From positions 2,358,501 through 2,422,500 of the forward strand of contig NZ_CP151099.1 of assembly GCF_038096175.1 (NCBI RefSeq): a stretch of 64,000 nucleotides of DNA, written 5' to 3'. Position numbers and translations under genes: made by a program. The DNA is from Nostoc sp. UHCC 0302. Lineage in GTDB: Bacteria; Cyanobacteriota; Cyanobacteriia; Cyanobacteriales; Nostocaceae. The notes beneath the pieces were generated by a model, which was not told the DNA's origin, made no database searches, and saw only the letters and a program-made list of their open reading frames with translations. This document shows, piece after piece, positions 37,328-46,900 of this stretch (the first letter of the stretch is position 1; every line of letters starts with the position of its first letter).

Positions 37328-37475
37328 GGGAAGAGGCAGGGGGCAGGGGAGCAGGGAGAAACATGAAGATTGAGGCTCAAAAGGTCAACTTTGAAATTTA
37401 AAAGGTCAACATCGAGCTTTCAAGAACTATCCCCCCTGTTCCCTGCCCCCTCTTCCCCCTATCCCCCTACCTCTT
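37328..37475. repeat. G-rich tract and complementary C-rich tract
   Basis: Purine G-rich DNA at 37328-37362 (GGGAAGAGGCAGGGGGCAGG and onward) is mirrored by C-rich DNA at 37430-37470, with a short duplicated 'aaaggtcaac' between them. It lies between the two AAA genes. Similar tracts occur at 1963-2070, 40316-40400, 51060-51095 and 58310-58350. Confidence 0.5.
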
Positions 37476-37495
37476 TTGTTGGAGTTAGCTAAAAG

Positions 37496-39073
37496 ATGAA
37501 TAAGTACGAATATCAAATCGGCGGCAGTCTGAAAGTAGATGCTCCTAGCTACGTAGAACGACAAGCTGACTTTGAACTTTATAACGCTCTGACACAGGGT
37601 GAATTTTGCTATGTATTTAGTTCGCGGCAGATGGGTAAATCTAGCTTGCGATTACGAACCCGGCATCGTTTAGAAAAAGCAGGCTTTAGTTGTGCCTCTA
37701 TCGACATGACGCGGATCGGCAATGGCAATATTACTCCTTCTCAGTGGTATAAGGGAATAGTAGTTGACTTATTAAGAAGTTTTAACCTCTTTGGCAAAGT
37801 TAATATAAAAGCTTGGTGGTCAGAGCGAGAAGATTTATCAGCTTTACAGCGATTGAGCCAATTTGTTGAAGACATTTTGTTAGTCTATCTCAAAAGTGAA
37901 AAAATATTTATTTTTGTTGATGAAATTGATAGTGTTCTAGGTCTAAATTTCCCAATTGTTGATTTTTTTGCACTAATTCGGTCTTGCTACAATCAGCGAG
38001 CAGAAGACCCAGAATATAACCGTCTAACGTGGGCGCTGTTCGGAGTAGCAACGCCATCAGATTTGATTGCTGACCGAAATTGTACCCCATTTAATATAGG
38101 TAAATCTATTGATATAGATGGCTTTAAATTAACAGAAGTTCAGCCATTGGCAGCAGGATTGGAGGGTAAGGTAGCTAATCCTATGGCAGTTCTCAAAGAA
38201 ATATTAGCTTGGACGAATGGTCAGCCGTTTCTCACTCAAAAACTTTGTCAAATAGTAGTACAAGAAAGAAACAGCGGCAGCAAAGATTTACAGGAGCAGA
38301 GAAGCCTAGAAGTTAATGAGCGTTACAAATTAGATGATCATTTACCAATAATTAATTATCATCTTATAAGTTTTTATTACCAGTTTCCATCCTTAGTTTT
38401 GGAAAAGTTAGTACAAACGCATATTATAGAAAATTGGGAAGCAAATGATGAGCCGGAGCATTTAAAGACAATCCGCGATCGCTTGCTGAGAAATGAACTA
38501 CGTGCTAGTGGTTTACTGGGACTATACCAGCAAATTCTCCAGGGAATTGAAGTATCTTCTAATGATGGAGACGAGCAAATCGAGCTGCTATTGTCAGGAT
38601 TGGTAACTAAGCATCAAGGACAACTTATAGTAAAAAATCGCATTTATCAAGAAGTTTTTAATCAAGCTTGGGTAGAAAAACAACTAGCGAAATTGCGGCC
38701 CTACTCCCAAGCATTTAATGCCTGGGCTGCCTCAGAACACCGGGATCATTCACGGCTATTACGTGGGCAAGCTTTACTTGAGGCTCTAGCTTGGTCACAA
38801 GGCAAAAGCTTGAGCGATTTGGATCATCAGTTTTTAGCGGCTAGCCAAGAATTTGATCGGCGAGAAGTTGAGACTTGGTTAGAAGCAGAACGGGCTAAAG
38901 AAGTTAAAGCCCGATTGATTCAAGAGCAAAAAGCTGCCAGATTTCAAAGATTATTTTTTTTAGGTGCATTTATTTGGGCATTCATGATTGTTTTAGGTTT
39001 AGGGATGCTAAATTTCCTCCAGTACGGACAGGAATGTTCAGAAGGCGCTAAGCAAGTACTACATAAACCGTGA
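37496..39073 (+). CDS. AAA-like ATPase with C-terminal membrane anchor
   Basis: 525 residues. It starts with the family signature YEYQIGGSLKVDAPSYVERQ and the P-loop SSRQMGKSSL (Lys48). Walker B is IFIFVDEIDSVL near residue 140; WTNGQPFLTQKLCQIV near 240 is the winged-helix tail. A charged coiled segment (about 450-480, EVETWLEAERAKEVKARLIQ) leads to one membrane helix near 485-510. Relatives usually continue into WD40 repeats; here the WD40 part is absent and the protein ends soon after the helix. Probably a membrane-tethered signalling ATPase. Start ATG 37496. Confidence 0.85.
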   Translation: MNKYEYQIGGSLKVDAPSYVERQADFELYNALTQGEFCYVFSSRQMGKSSLRLRTRHRLEKAGFSCASIDMTRIGNGNITPSQWYKGIVVDLLRSFNLFGKVNIKAWWSEREDLSALQRLSQFVEDILLVYLKSEKIFIFVDEIDSVLGLNFPIVDFFALIRSCYNQRAEDPEYNRLTWALFGVATPSDLIADRNCTPFNIGKSIDIDGFKLTEVQPLAAGLEGKVANPMAVLKEILAWTNGQPFLTQKLCQIVVQERNSGSKDLQEQRSLEVNERYKLDDHLPIINYHLISFYYQFPSLVLEKLVQTHIIENWEANDEPEHLKTIRDRLLRNELRASGLLGLYQQILQGIEVSSNDGDEQIELLLSGLVTKHQGQLIVKNRIYQEVFNQAWVEKQLAKLRPYSQAFNAWAASEHRDHSRLLRGQALLEALAWSQGKSLSDLDHQFLAASQEFDRREVETWLEAERAKEVKARLIQEQKAARFQRLFFLGAFIWAFMIVLGLGMLNFLQYGQECSEGAKQVLHKP

Positions 39074-39500
39074 GTAGGAAGCAGAGTAGACTTATCTCCT
39101 CTGAGGCTTCCGATGATCTCGATAGGGTGCGATTCACCCTATCGAGATCAGAACTTGGAAATAAATAATAACTAATATTTTTGATGCTTTTGCCCTTCTG
39201 CTTCCTCTTTATAGCTAATACAGTTATATGACTTTTTATGACTAAATAATACAAAATAATTTGATTATATCTTTGCAATCCCTAACTTTTTAGGACTTTT
39301 TAATGCTGCACTTCTTTAACGAACAGCTTAATTTATAATTTAGAGCTAAATAAAGTATCTCAAGTAGAAATAAGCTAAAGCACAAATAAAATTGGTTAGA
39401 TGATATCTAGTCTTGAGGCAATTAATAAGCAATTAAACTGATATCAAAAGTAAGTTTATCTCTCAGGTTGTCAAATCAATCTATTTAAGGAAAAAAGATT
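39074..39500. other. Intergenic region between AAA gene and partner-switch genes
   Basis: Contains the strong hairpin at 39115-39149; the rest is AT-rich and probably holds the promoter for the STAS gene. Confidence 0.45.
39115..39149. terminator. Perfect 15-bp hairpin after the AAA gene
   Basis: Arms at 39115-39129 (GATCTCGATAGGGTG) and 39135-39149 are perfectly complementary around a five-base loop, 40 bases past the stop. No T-run follows, so it may be a factor-assisted terminator or RNA-stabilising element. Confidence 0.6.
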
Positions 39501-39839
39501 ATGGGTTTCAATGCAACTCTGGAAATAAATAACGGTATCGCCAAAATTAAGTTGTCTGGCGAACTCGATGCGCTGACTGCATCAATTTTTAAAACAGAAG
39601 TGGACAAAGCTGCATCCCAAGGAGCAAAACGCCTTGTTTTACTCTTGCAAGATTTAGAATATATGTCTAGTGCGGGGTTGCGAGTACTAATATTTGCTAA
39701 GCAAAAGATGGGTGCTAATACTGATATTTACGTAGTTGGCGCTCAGAAAACTGTAGAAGATACTTTGAAAAAAACTGGATTTGATCAAAGTGTGATTTTA
39801 CTTGATGAAGATAATATTGCAGAACTTGAAAACGTTTAG
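39501..39839 (+). CDS. STAS-domain anti-anti-sigma factor
   Basis: A 112-residue single STAS domain. The phosphorylatable serine motif YMSSAGLRVLIFAKQKM lies near residue 55. In partner switching the unphosphorylated form binds the anti-sigma kinase and frees its sigma factor or other target. The next two genes on the same strand encode the kinase and a SpoIIE phosphatase, giving the complete switch. Ribosome site AAGGAAAA about ten bases before ATG 39501. Confidence 0.92.
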   Translation: MGFNATLEINNGIAKIKLSGELDALTASIFKTEVDKAASQGAKRLVLLLQDLEYMSSAGLRVLIFAKQKMGANTDIYVVGAQKTVEDTLKKTGFDQSVILLDEDNIAELENV

Positions 39840-39878
39840 AGGGATGCATATTAATTAGTTTCTTATAAGGTAATTGAT

Positions 39879-40313
39879 ATGCAACCTTCTTTAACAATAC
39901 CCGCAACTTTGGATTCACTTTCGACGATCGCTGAATATGTGATGACAGCTACCGCAGCAGCAGGTTTAGATAAAAAAGCTGCCTATGGCTGCCGCCTAGC
40001 AGTGGACGAAATAGCTACCAACATTATTATGTATGGCTATGGTCAAGCGGGTTACGAGGGGGTTTTGTACTTGCAAGCAGATATTGACGAGCAAGCTCTA
40101 ACAATTTCTATTGAGGATACAGGTTTGGCTTACAATCCATGCGAAACTCATCTTCCAGATGAAGATGAGTTAAAACTGCCCCTAGAGGAGCGGGCAATTG
40201 GTGGTCTAGGTATATATCTTGCACTCCATGAAGTCGATAAGTTTTTCTATGAACGTGTTGGGGACAAAAACCGCAACACTTTCATTATGTATCGCACTAA
40301 ATCAGACCATTAG
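39879..40313 (+). CDS. RsbW-like anti-sigma regulatory serine kinase (HATPase)
   Basis: A 144-residue GHKL ATPase. The N-box is CRLAVDEIATNIIMYGYG, the G1 box SIEDTGLAYNP, and the G2 box GGLGIYLALHEVD. These kinases phosphorylate the STAS partner on its serine. Forty bases separate it from the STAS gene, indicating one transcript. ATG 39879 is the start. No sigma factor gene is in the window, so the controlled target is unknown. Confidence 0.9.
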   Translation: MQPSLTIPATLDSLSTIAEYVMTATAAAGLDKKAAYGCRLAVDEIATNIIMYGYGQAGYEGVLYLQADIDEQALTISIEDTGLAYNPCETHLPDEDELKLPLEERAIGGLGIYLALHEVDKFFYERVGDKNRNTFIMYRTKSDH

Positions 40314-40449
40314 AGAGGGGGCTGGGGGATGAGGGGACAAGGAGGAAGTCTAATTCTTTACTTCTGCCTTCTGCCTTCTGCCTCAGCTCGGCTGCCTCCT
40401 GCCTTCTGTCTCCCCATTTCACTCAGCACTCCAAGGAGGCTCCTCATAA

Positions 40450-41289
40450 ATGAAAACTGAGCATGAGCTTTTAGTCATCTACGAGCGAGACTTACAGATT
40501 GCTCGCATGATTCAAGCTGACTTTTTACCAGAGACTTTACCAGAGATACCAGGGTGGGAATTAGCTGCTCGTTTTCATCCAGCGCGGGAAGTTGCTGGAG
40601 ATTTCTACGATGCTTTTCCCCTAGCTAATAATCGAGTTGGGATTGTGATTGCTGATGTTTGCGACAAAGGAGTAGGTGCAGCGCTGTTCATGTCCCTTTT
40701 TCGGAGTTTGATCCGGGCTTTTGCCCAACAGCATTATAATCTTAGCTGGTTGGATGCTCTGAGCGATGATGGCAGTAAGTCAATTCAGGGGATACGCAAA
40801 CAACCTCCCAGAATCGGCACTACTGCCCTAAAAAATGCTGTTAACCTAACAAATAATTACATAGCCAATAATCATAGCAGGATAAATATGTTTGCCACGC
40901 TGTTTTTTGGCGTATTGAATCCAGCTACAGGCTTGTTACACTACATCAACGCTGGACACGAATCTCCCGTAATTATTGGAGCGGATGGCGTCAAGGCTCG
41001 ACTTAAGACCACTGGCCCAGCTGTTGGCATCATGCCCAATAGAAATTTTGGTATTGACCAAGTTCAGTTGGAACCTGGGGACATCTTGATAGCTTACTCT
41101 GATGGTGTAACTGATGCTCGTAACCCAGCAAGCAAGTTTTTTACTGAAGAAAAATTACTATCTTTATTGCAAGAGCCTGCGCCTTCAGCAACTGCGGTGC
41201 TAGACCGCATCGAAGCAAGTGTGTATGCTCATATTGCGGATGCCGATCAGTTTGACGATATAACCATGTTAGCCGTGCATCGTGCCTGA
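40450..41289 (+). CDS. SpoIIE-type PP2C phosphatase (RsbU-like)
   Basis: 279 residues. Metal-binding motifs of the PPM fold are present: EVAGDFYDAF, IVIADVCDKGVGAALFM, YINAGHESPVI, YSDGVTDARNP and FDDITMLAV. It should dephosphorylate the STAS protein, completing the switch. It lacks a sensory domain of its own, apart from a short N-terminal helix, so the input must come from a partner; the CHASE2 protein encoded 41 bases downstream is an obvious candidate. A G-rich tract (40316-40400) separates it from the kinase gene. Confidence 0.92.
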   Translation: MKTEHELLVIYERDLQIARMIQADFLPETLPEIPGWELAARFHPAREVAGDFYDAFPLANNRVGIVIADVCDKGVGAALFMSLFRSLIRAFAQQHYNLSWLDALSDDGSKSIQGIRKQPPRIGTTALKNAVNLTNNYIANNHSRINMFATLFFGVLNPATGLLHYINAGHESPVIIGADGVKARLKTTGPAVGIMPNRNFGIDQVQLEPGDILIAYSDGVTDARNPASKFFTEEKLLSLLQEPAPSATAVLDRIEASVYAHIADADQFDDITMLAVHRA

Positions 41290-41330
41290 TTTGAGGCTGA
41301 TTATACTAGGATCGCAAGGACGAAAGATGT

Positions 41331-42941
41331 GTGATTTCTAAGTTCTCTCGCACAGTTAATTCTGTTTTGCCACGTTTGCAGGGACTGTACAAAGGATTAT
41401 TAGTCTCAGGCGCAAGTGTGGTTTTTACGAGTGCGATCGCCACGGCTTTGGTAATGGGTGTGCGAGAAGTTGGTTGGTTGCAAGCACAGGAACTTTGGGC
41501 TTTCGACCAATTCATCCAATGGCGTCCTGATGAAGGGCCTGATCCTCGCTTGCTAGTTGTTGCTATCACTGAAGAAGACCTGCATCTGCAAAACACATGG
41601 CCATTACCTGATAACATACTAGAGAAGCTCTTGGATAAATTAGAGCGGCAAAAACCGCGGGCGATTGGGTTAGATATTTATCGAGATTTGCCCAAACCAC
41701 CTGGTAGTAAAGAGTTTACTAAACGGCTGCATGAAAGCGATCGCATTATTACTGTATGCAAAGTCAATGATACTTCAGGAAGCCCCGGAGTTGCACCTCC
41801 TCCTGGCGCCCCAGAAAATCATGTGGGATTTGCTGACTTACTTGTAGATTCTGGGGGTATCCTGCGGCGAAGTCTACTGTTTATGAATCCTCCCCCCATA
41901 AAGAAGCCAAATGCACAAAACCTCCATTTGTGCCAAAAATCCACCGCTGATCTCTACTCCTTCGGTTTGCGCTTAGCATTAATTTACCTGAAAGTAGAAA
42001 AAATTCAGCCAGTTCTTACACAATCTCAGGAGCTAAAGCTAGGCTCAACAGTATTTAAACGCTTACAATCTAATTCTGGCGGCTACCACAATGCTAATTT
42101 TGCTGGTTATCAAGTTCTGCTTAACTATCGTTCTCGCCAGCACATTGCCCAACAAGTAACGCTCACAGAAGTATTAACAGATAAAGTTGATCCCAATTTG
42201 ATTAAGAACCGTGTAGTTCTTATCGGTACTACAGCAGAGAGTATTAAAGATACTTTTTATACACCTTACAGTGGCGGACAACAAAAAGACCAAGAAATGT
42301 TGGGCGTGATAATTCATGCACAGGTGGTAAGTCAAATTCTGAGTGCTGTCCTCGATCATCGCCCTCTGTTTTGGTATTGGTCAAACTGGGGCGAGACAAT
42401 ATGGATAGGGGTATGGTCGCTTTCTGGCGGAATATTGGCTTGGTATATTCGCCACCCTCTACACTTTGGGTTAGCTAGTGGTGTTGCGCTAGGAGGTTTA
42501 TTGGCGGTATGCTTCGGTTTGTTCTTCCAGGGAGCTTGGATACCGCTAGTACCATCTATATACACATTCATTCTAACTGCCGGGAGTGTAGTTATAGTAG
42601 ACCGATTTAATAAGGCGGGATACACAAAGGCAATTTCCGATCGCCTCAAAAATCCTCTCAAGTTAGACATCGAGATTGACCAGTCGAAGAAAGAGCGCCA
42701 AGTTGCCGAGATTACCAAGACAGAATATTTTCAAGACTTACAGAAAAAGGGCAAGGAGCTTAGGAGTAAACGAGCTATAGTCACAAAAAAGAATACGCCT
42801 GATATATCTATAAAGGTTAATGAAACTAATAAAAGTCGTAAAACGTCTGAAAGTTTAGATATAAAATATCTCCGACGACTGAAGGATAAAATAAAAAATT
42901 TGAAAAATATAAAAGATAAAAAAGATAAAACTGATGAGTAA
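41331..42941 (+). CDS. Stand-alone CHASE2-domain membrane protein
   Basis: 536 residues. One N-terminal membrane helix (about 22-45), an extracytoplasmic CHASE2 sensor (about 45-340, with WAFDQFIQWRPDEGPDPRLL and RVVLIGTTAESIKDTFYTPY), three further helices (about 345-425), and a very Lys-rich cytoplasmic tail (LKDKIKNLKNIKDKKDKTDE). Relatives usually carry a kinase or adenylate cyclase; here no catalytic domain follows. Tight spacing to the SpoIIE phosphatase gene suggests it senses the envelope signal for the switch. GTG 41331 is the start; the nearby ATG at 41327 is out of frame. Confidence 0.88.
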   Translation: MISKFSRTVNSVLPRLQGLYKGLLVSGASVVFTSAIATALVMGVREVGWLQAQELWAFDQFIQWRPDEGPDPRLLVVAITEEDLHLQNTWPLPDNILEKLLDKLERQKPRAIGLDIYRDLPKPPGSKEFTKRLHESDRIITVCKVNDTSGSPGVAPPPGAPENHVGFADLLVDSGGILRRSLLFMNPPPIKKPNAQNLHLCQKSTADLYSFGLRLALIYLKVEKIQPVLTQSQELKLGSTVFKRLQSNSGGYHNANFAGYQVLLNYRSRQHIAQQVTLTEVLTDKVDPNLIKNRVVLIGTTAESIKDTFYTPYSGGQQKDQEMLGVIIHAQVVSQILSAVLDHRPLFWYWSNWGETIWIGVWSLSGGILAWYIRHPLHFGLASGVALGGLLAVCFGLFFQGAWIPLVPSIYTFILTAGSVVIVDRFNKAGYTKAISDRLKNPLKLDIEIDQSKKERQVAEITKTEYFQDLQKKGKELRSKRAIVTKKNTPDISIKVNETNKSRKTSESLDIKYLRRLKDKIKNLKNIKDKKDKTDE

Positions 42942-43108
42942 ATTATAAATTCAGGTTATAGTTTAATAATATTAGATGTAGATATTATTTAACATCAAAT
43001 TGGCTCATAAAAAAATAACAACTGAGAGCAGTTTGTATTAAGCCTTTTACTGAAGCTTTAATTATTAAATACCAATTAAAATCTATACATAATCAAACAA
43101 GGTTGAAG

Positions 43109-43891
43109 ATGAAAAGTAATTTTCCCACTTTTGCACCGCTATCTTTATCTTTAGCTACGTTACTGGGAATAAGTGTGAGTGCTACGTTTCCTGAGATGTT
43201 AAAGGCCCAATCACCGTCCACAATAGCCAATCAAAGAGTGGCTGAACGTGTAGAAATCGCTAAAACAAAAGTTGATTTTAAGCCTCCTAAAGTCGGAGCG
43301 CCTGAGAATCGAAAAGGCGGGGCATCACGTGGCAGTAGTTGTAGTTCTAATCGAAACTCCCTAAAGGCTTTACTGCCAGAAAGTAACCTGGGATTAACTG
43401 TAGAAAAATATCCCACTTTCTTTGTATATATTCCGCCAATTTCTACCCAACTAGCAGAGTTCGAGTTACACGAAGGAAATGCTAACAGCACGGTAATTTA
43501 TAAAACAAGATTTACAGTTCCCAAAACTCCCGGCATTTTTACATTTAGTCTTCCTAATAACAATAGCCTCCAACCTCTAGAAGTTGGGAAGAATTATCAC
43601 TGGTTCTTTTCCATAATTTGCGATCCTCAAGACCGGAGTGAAGACATTTATGTAGAAGGTTGGGTGCAAAGAATTCAACCGAGTCTTACTCTAGCCAATC
43701 AATTAGAGAAAGCAGCACCACGCGATCGCCCTGCTTTATATGCAGAAGCTGGTATATGGCACGAAACCATTAGAACATTAGCAGAATTACGCTACTCTCA
43801 TCCTCAAGATTCAACTTTACAAGCCGACTGGGAAGAACTACTAAAGTCAGTTGGACTCAGCAAATTTGCCAAAGAGCCGTTAAGTCGTTAG
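43109..43891 (+). CDS. DUF928-domain secreted protein
   Basis: 260 residues with a signal peptide (about 1-31, SLSLATLLGISVSATFPEML) and a beta-rich DUF928 domain (about 65-260), recognised by LPESNLGLTVEKYPTFFVYI, KTPGIFTFSLPNNN, and the closing WHETIRTLAELRYSHPQDST. DUF928 genes frequently lie beside CHAT and CHASE2 genes in cyanobacteria, as here. Function unknown; probably periplasmic. ATG 43109 preferred over the TTG at 43103. Confidence 0.87.
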   Translation: MKSNFPTFAPLSLSLATLLGISVSATFPEMLKAQSPSTIANQRVAERVEIAKTKVDFKPPKVGAPENRKGGASRGSSCSSNRNSLKALLPESNLGLTVEKYPTFFVYIPPISTQLAEFELHEGNANSTVIYKTRFTVPKTPGIFTFSLPNNNSLQPLEVGKNYHWFFSIICDPQDRSEDIYVEGWVQRIQPSLTLANQLEKAAPRDRPALYAEAGIWHETIRTLAELRYSHPQDSTLQADWEELLKSVGLSKFAKEPLSR

Positions 43892-43951
43892 TACTGGGGA
43901 CTAGAGACAAGGAGACAAGGCAGAGAAATAACTACTATCTCCTGTACAGAC

Positions 43952-43973
43952 GAGACGCGATTAATCGCGTCTC
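43952..43973. repeat. GAGACG palindrome copy, perfect
   Basis: GAGACGCGATT is followed directly by its complement, a perfect 22-base palindrome between the convergent DUF928 and multicopper oxidase genes. Best-preserved member of the family and may serve as a bidirectional terminator. Confidence 0.75.
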
Positions 43974-43982
43974 TCCTGCCTG

Positions 43983-46900
43983 CTACACCAAACTCAAATC
44001 TACTCTGACTGTGACATCGTTGAAATCTTTGTCACCAGCCTTTGGTAAATCCTCAAAACCAAAGATGTTATTTGCTAACAAGCTAATATGATCTGCCTTA
44101 TCAGCATTAGCGCCTAAAAATGGGAAGTAAACTGCTGGATTGTTATTTGGATTGCTGTCAAGAATAGCATCGGGTCTTCCATTGACGATGAGAAATGGTG
44201 CAAAAATGGAACCGGGTTGGAAAGTTCCGCTGTAAGTTGCTGTACCTTGGTTATTTACCGTCAGGTCAATACCTGCAACACGCTTAGTAACAGCTGCTTG
44301 CGTATAACCAGCTTGTCCGATGAGAATATCGGCTTTGCGATCGCCATTAGTATCAATACCACCATTCTCATCAGCTACTTCATAAAAGCCGATAAAGTTG
44401 TTAAACAACGCCTCTCTATTGACTACAAAATCAGCTTTTACCTGTTGTGTCACACCCCGCAAATCAATGACTTCTCCCTGTGGCTTTTCTTGCAAACCTG
44501 TGCCTAAAGGGAATGAATCTTTTGTTGCTTGAATCTTCACAACTAAATCTTGGAAGTCATTAACTGTGTTACCAGCCCCATCTTCCCAAGCTAATGAGAA
44601 ACCATCTGCCCCCAAGTCTGTAATCTTTTGCGTTGAGGGATCAGCAAACAGTACTCCTGTTGCTGGGGTAACTCCAGTTAGTACAGCATCTATGGTGCTG
44701 TTTTTTACTAGTAAAAATCTCAGATTTTCCCCAGAGTTGAATTGCAGTAGACGGGTCAGATTGTCTGCATTAAACCCCTTGGGGACATTAGCTAAACTTG
44801 AGAAAATAACTTTGGCTCGTTCGAGTGCTGCTTCGGTATAACCGGCTGCACCAGGAGCAATACCGTTAATTTTGCCACTAGCATCATCAACAACAAAGAC
44901 TCCTAATTGATTGACAAAATTGGCATCGCTTGCTGTAAGTGTAACTTTGAGTTCTGATAGGTCAGTGTTACTGTCAATGGTAAAAACATCATTGTTAGCG
45001 TTTTTGGTGAGTGTAGTTGTAGCAACTGACGTTGACTCAGGTTTATTCTTGTCTCCCAGATGAATTATTTCATACTCACCGTTTTCTTTGCGGGTAAACA
45101 GAACAGGTTCACCTTTAGGTAACCCAGGTAAATCAGCAAAGGTTCCAGAAATTTCTTGTGTGTTACCCGCGGGAGTTAATGATACCTCTAAACGTAATTG
45201 TTCAGCTTCCATAGAGGAGTCATGTTCTTCTTCATGATGATGACTTCCTCCTAAAAAAGTAAATACTTGAATTTGTTCTTTCTCATTAGGTAGCGAATCT
45301 TTGGCAATTGTCGTAATGTTGGCATTATTAGTTTGAGTGGGAGCATCATTTGGTTCATCTGGTCTTTGGAGTATATAACCAGATGTGACATCTATTTCTC
45401 CTTTGTAGTCGGCTCCGTAGGGTTGAAACTCTTTGGAGAGCAGTGCTGTTTCATGTGATGTATCTTTGCCATTTAAACTACCTTTTTGAGTGATTAATTG
45501 CCCACTATAAAGTTCCAGCAATCCGCGTCCACCACTGCCCTGACCGACAATAATATCGTCGTAGTTATCGCCATCAACATCGCCAATTGCGAGGTTAATT
45601 TTACCTTTGAAACTCTCGTGGTGAAATGGGTTAAGGCGGCTGAGTAATTTATAATCTTTACCACTATAAATCTCAATTGTTGGTGATATTTCTCCACCTA
45701 AACCAACGGCAATATCTGCAAATCCATCGCCATTAATGTCACCAGATGCTACTGATGCGCTTTGATTGGGTGAGCTAGCGATATCTTGAAAAGGAGTGAA
45801 CTGTGTAATTAATGGGTTTTCGTCTGTCTGTGCATCAATTAGTATTTTGCCATCAAAGACTTTGACTGTGAACTTATCACTAGTTTTATCTAAAGAGCGC
45901 TGGATGGTGATGACATCGGTAACATTATCAGTGACATTTTTGTTTTCAGCGTCCTTTTGGCCTTTGTAATTAACATCTGCGATCGCAACGTCTATTCCTT
46001 TCTTAAAGCCTGTACCATAAGGTGTCAGACTAAAACCTTGCTGATTGTTAGCTGTAAATAAATCTATTTGCCCAGAACCATCTTCTGAACTCAAACCTAA
46101 TAAGGTGTTTTTTGTATTCAGAATTGGTCTAAGAATCATCATCATCCCAGCATCTTCATGGAAAAGAATGTGGCAATGATTCACATAACTACCAGGAAAA
46201 TCCTCAAATTTCATCAGGATTCTGACTACTGATGCCTTAAGTTTGGCTGACTCTTCAGGTTTTGTCGGATCTGCTGGTCTGCCATAGGGATTCTCTTTTG
46301 TAGCAGTGCCTTCTACATAAGCAGGTGGTAGCGCAATTGTATCGCTTAAAACCCTCGCAAGGTAGTTGTCCTCTATTTCATCAACCGAGAAACCATTGAT
46401 TGATAAAACAGTAAAATCATTTTGGTGAATGTGAAATGGATGCCATTCTGGTAAAGGAAAATTTGGGACTGGGATATTTGTACCCGGAATTGTCTTGCCG
46501 TCTAAATCTGGATTTGGCAATCCAGATTTGTTTATGACATTCCATATCTCCGTTGTACCCAGCATCGGCATAGCGAGTGGAGGTAAACTCTCACCGGGTG
46601 TAGTAGAAAAATACTTTCCGTTGATAGTATAAGTTCCCTCGAATGTTTTTACATTCGTATCTGTGGGATTATTGCCTATCAGTATCGCACCACCTGGATT
46701 GGCATCCCAAACAAAATCTCTTTCCCGATCAAACTTTCCTGCCTCTGCCGCAGTTACAAGGTCGTTAATCTTTTGACTTTGTTGGACTAACGTCTCATAA
46801 GGTTTAGGAAATTCACCTTCAGGAACTGGATCTCCAGTAACTTCAACTGTTGCTAAAACTTGAGAACCCCAAATTAAATGACCATCATTAAATCCTTTCT

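Noticed and set aside
35867-39073. AAA-like proteins as classical NLR/STAND immune receptors
   Set aside because: No sensor repeats (WD40, TPR) follow the ATPase in either protein, so that reading is not supported.
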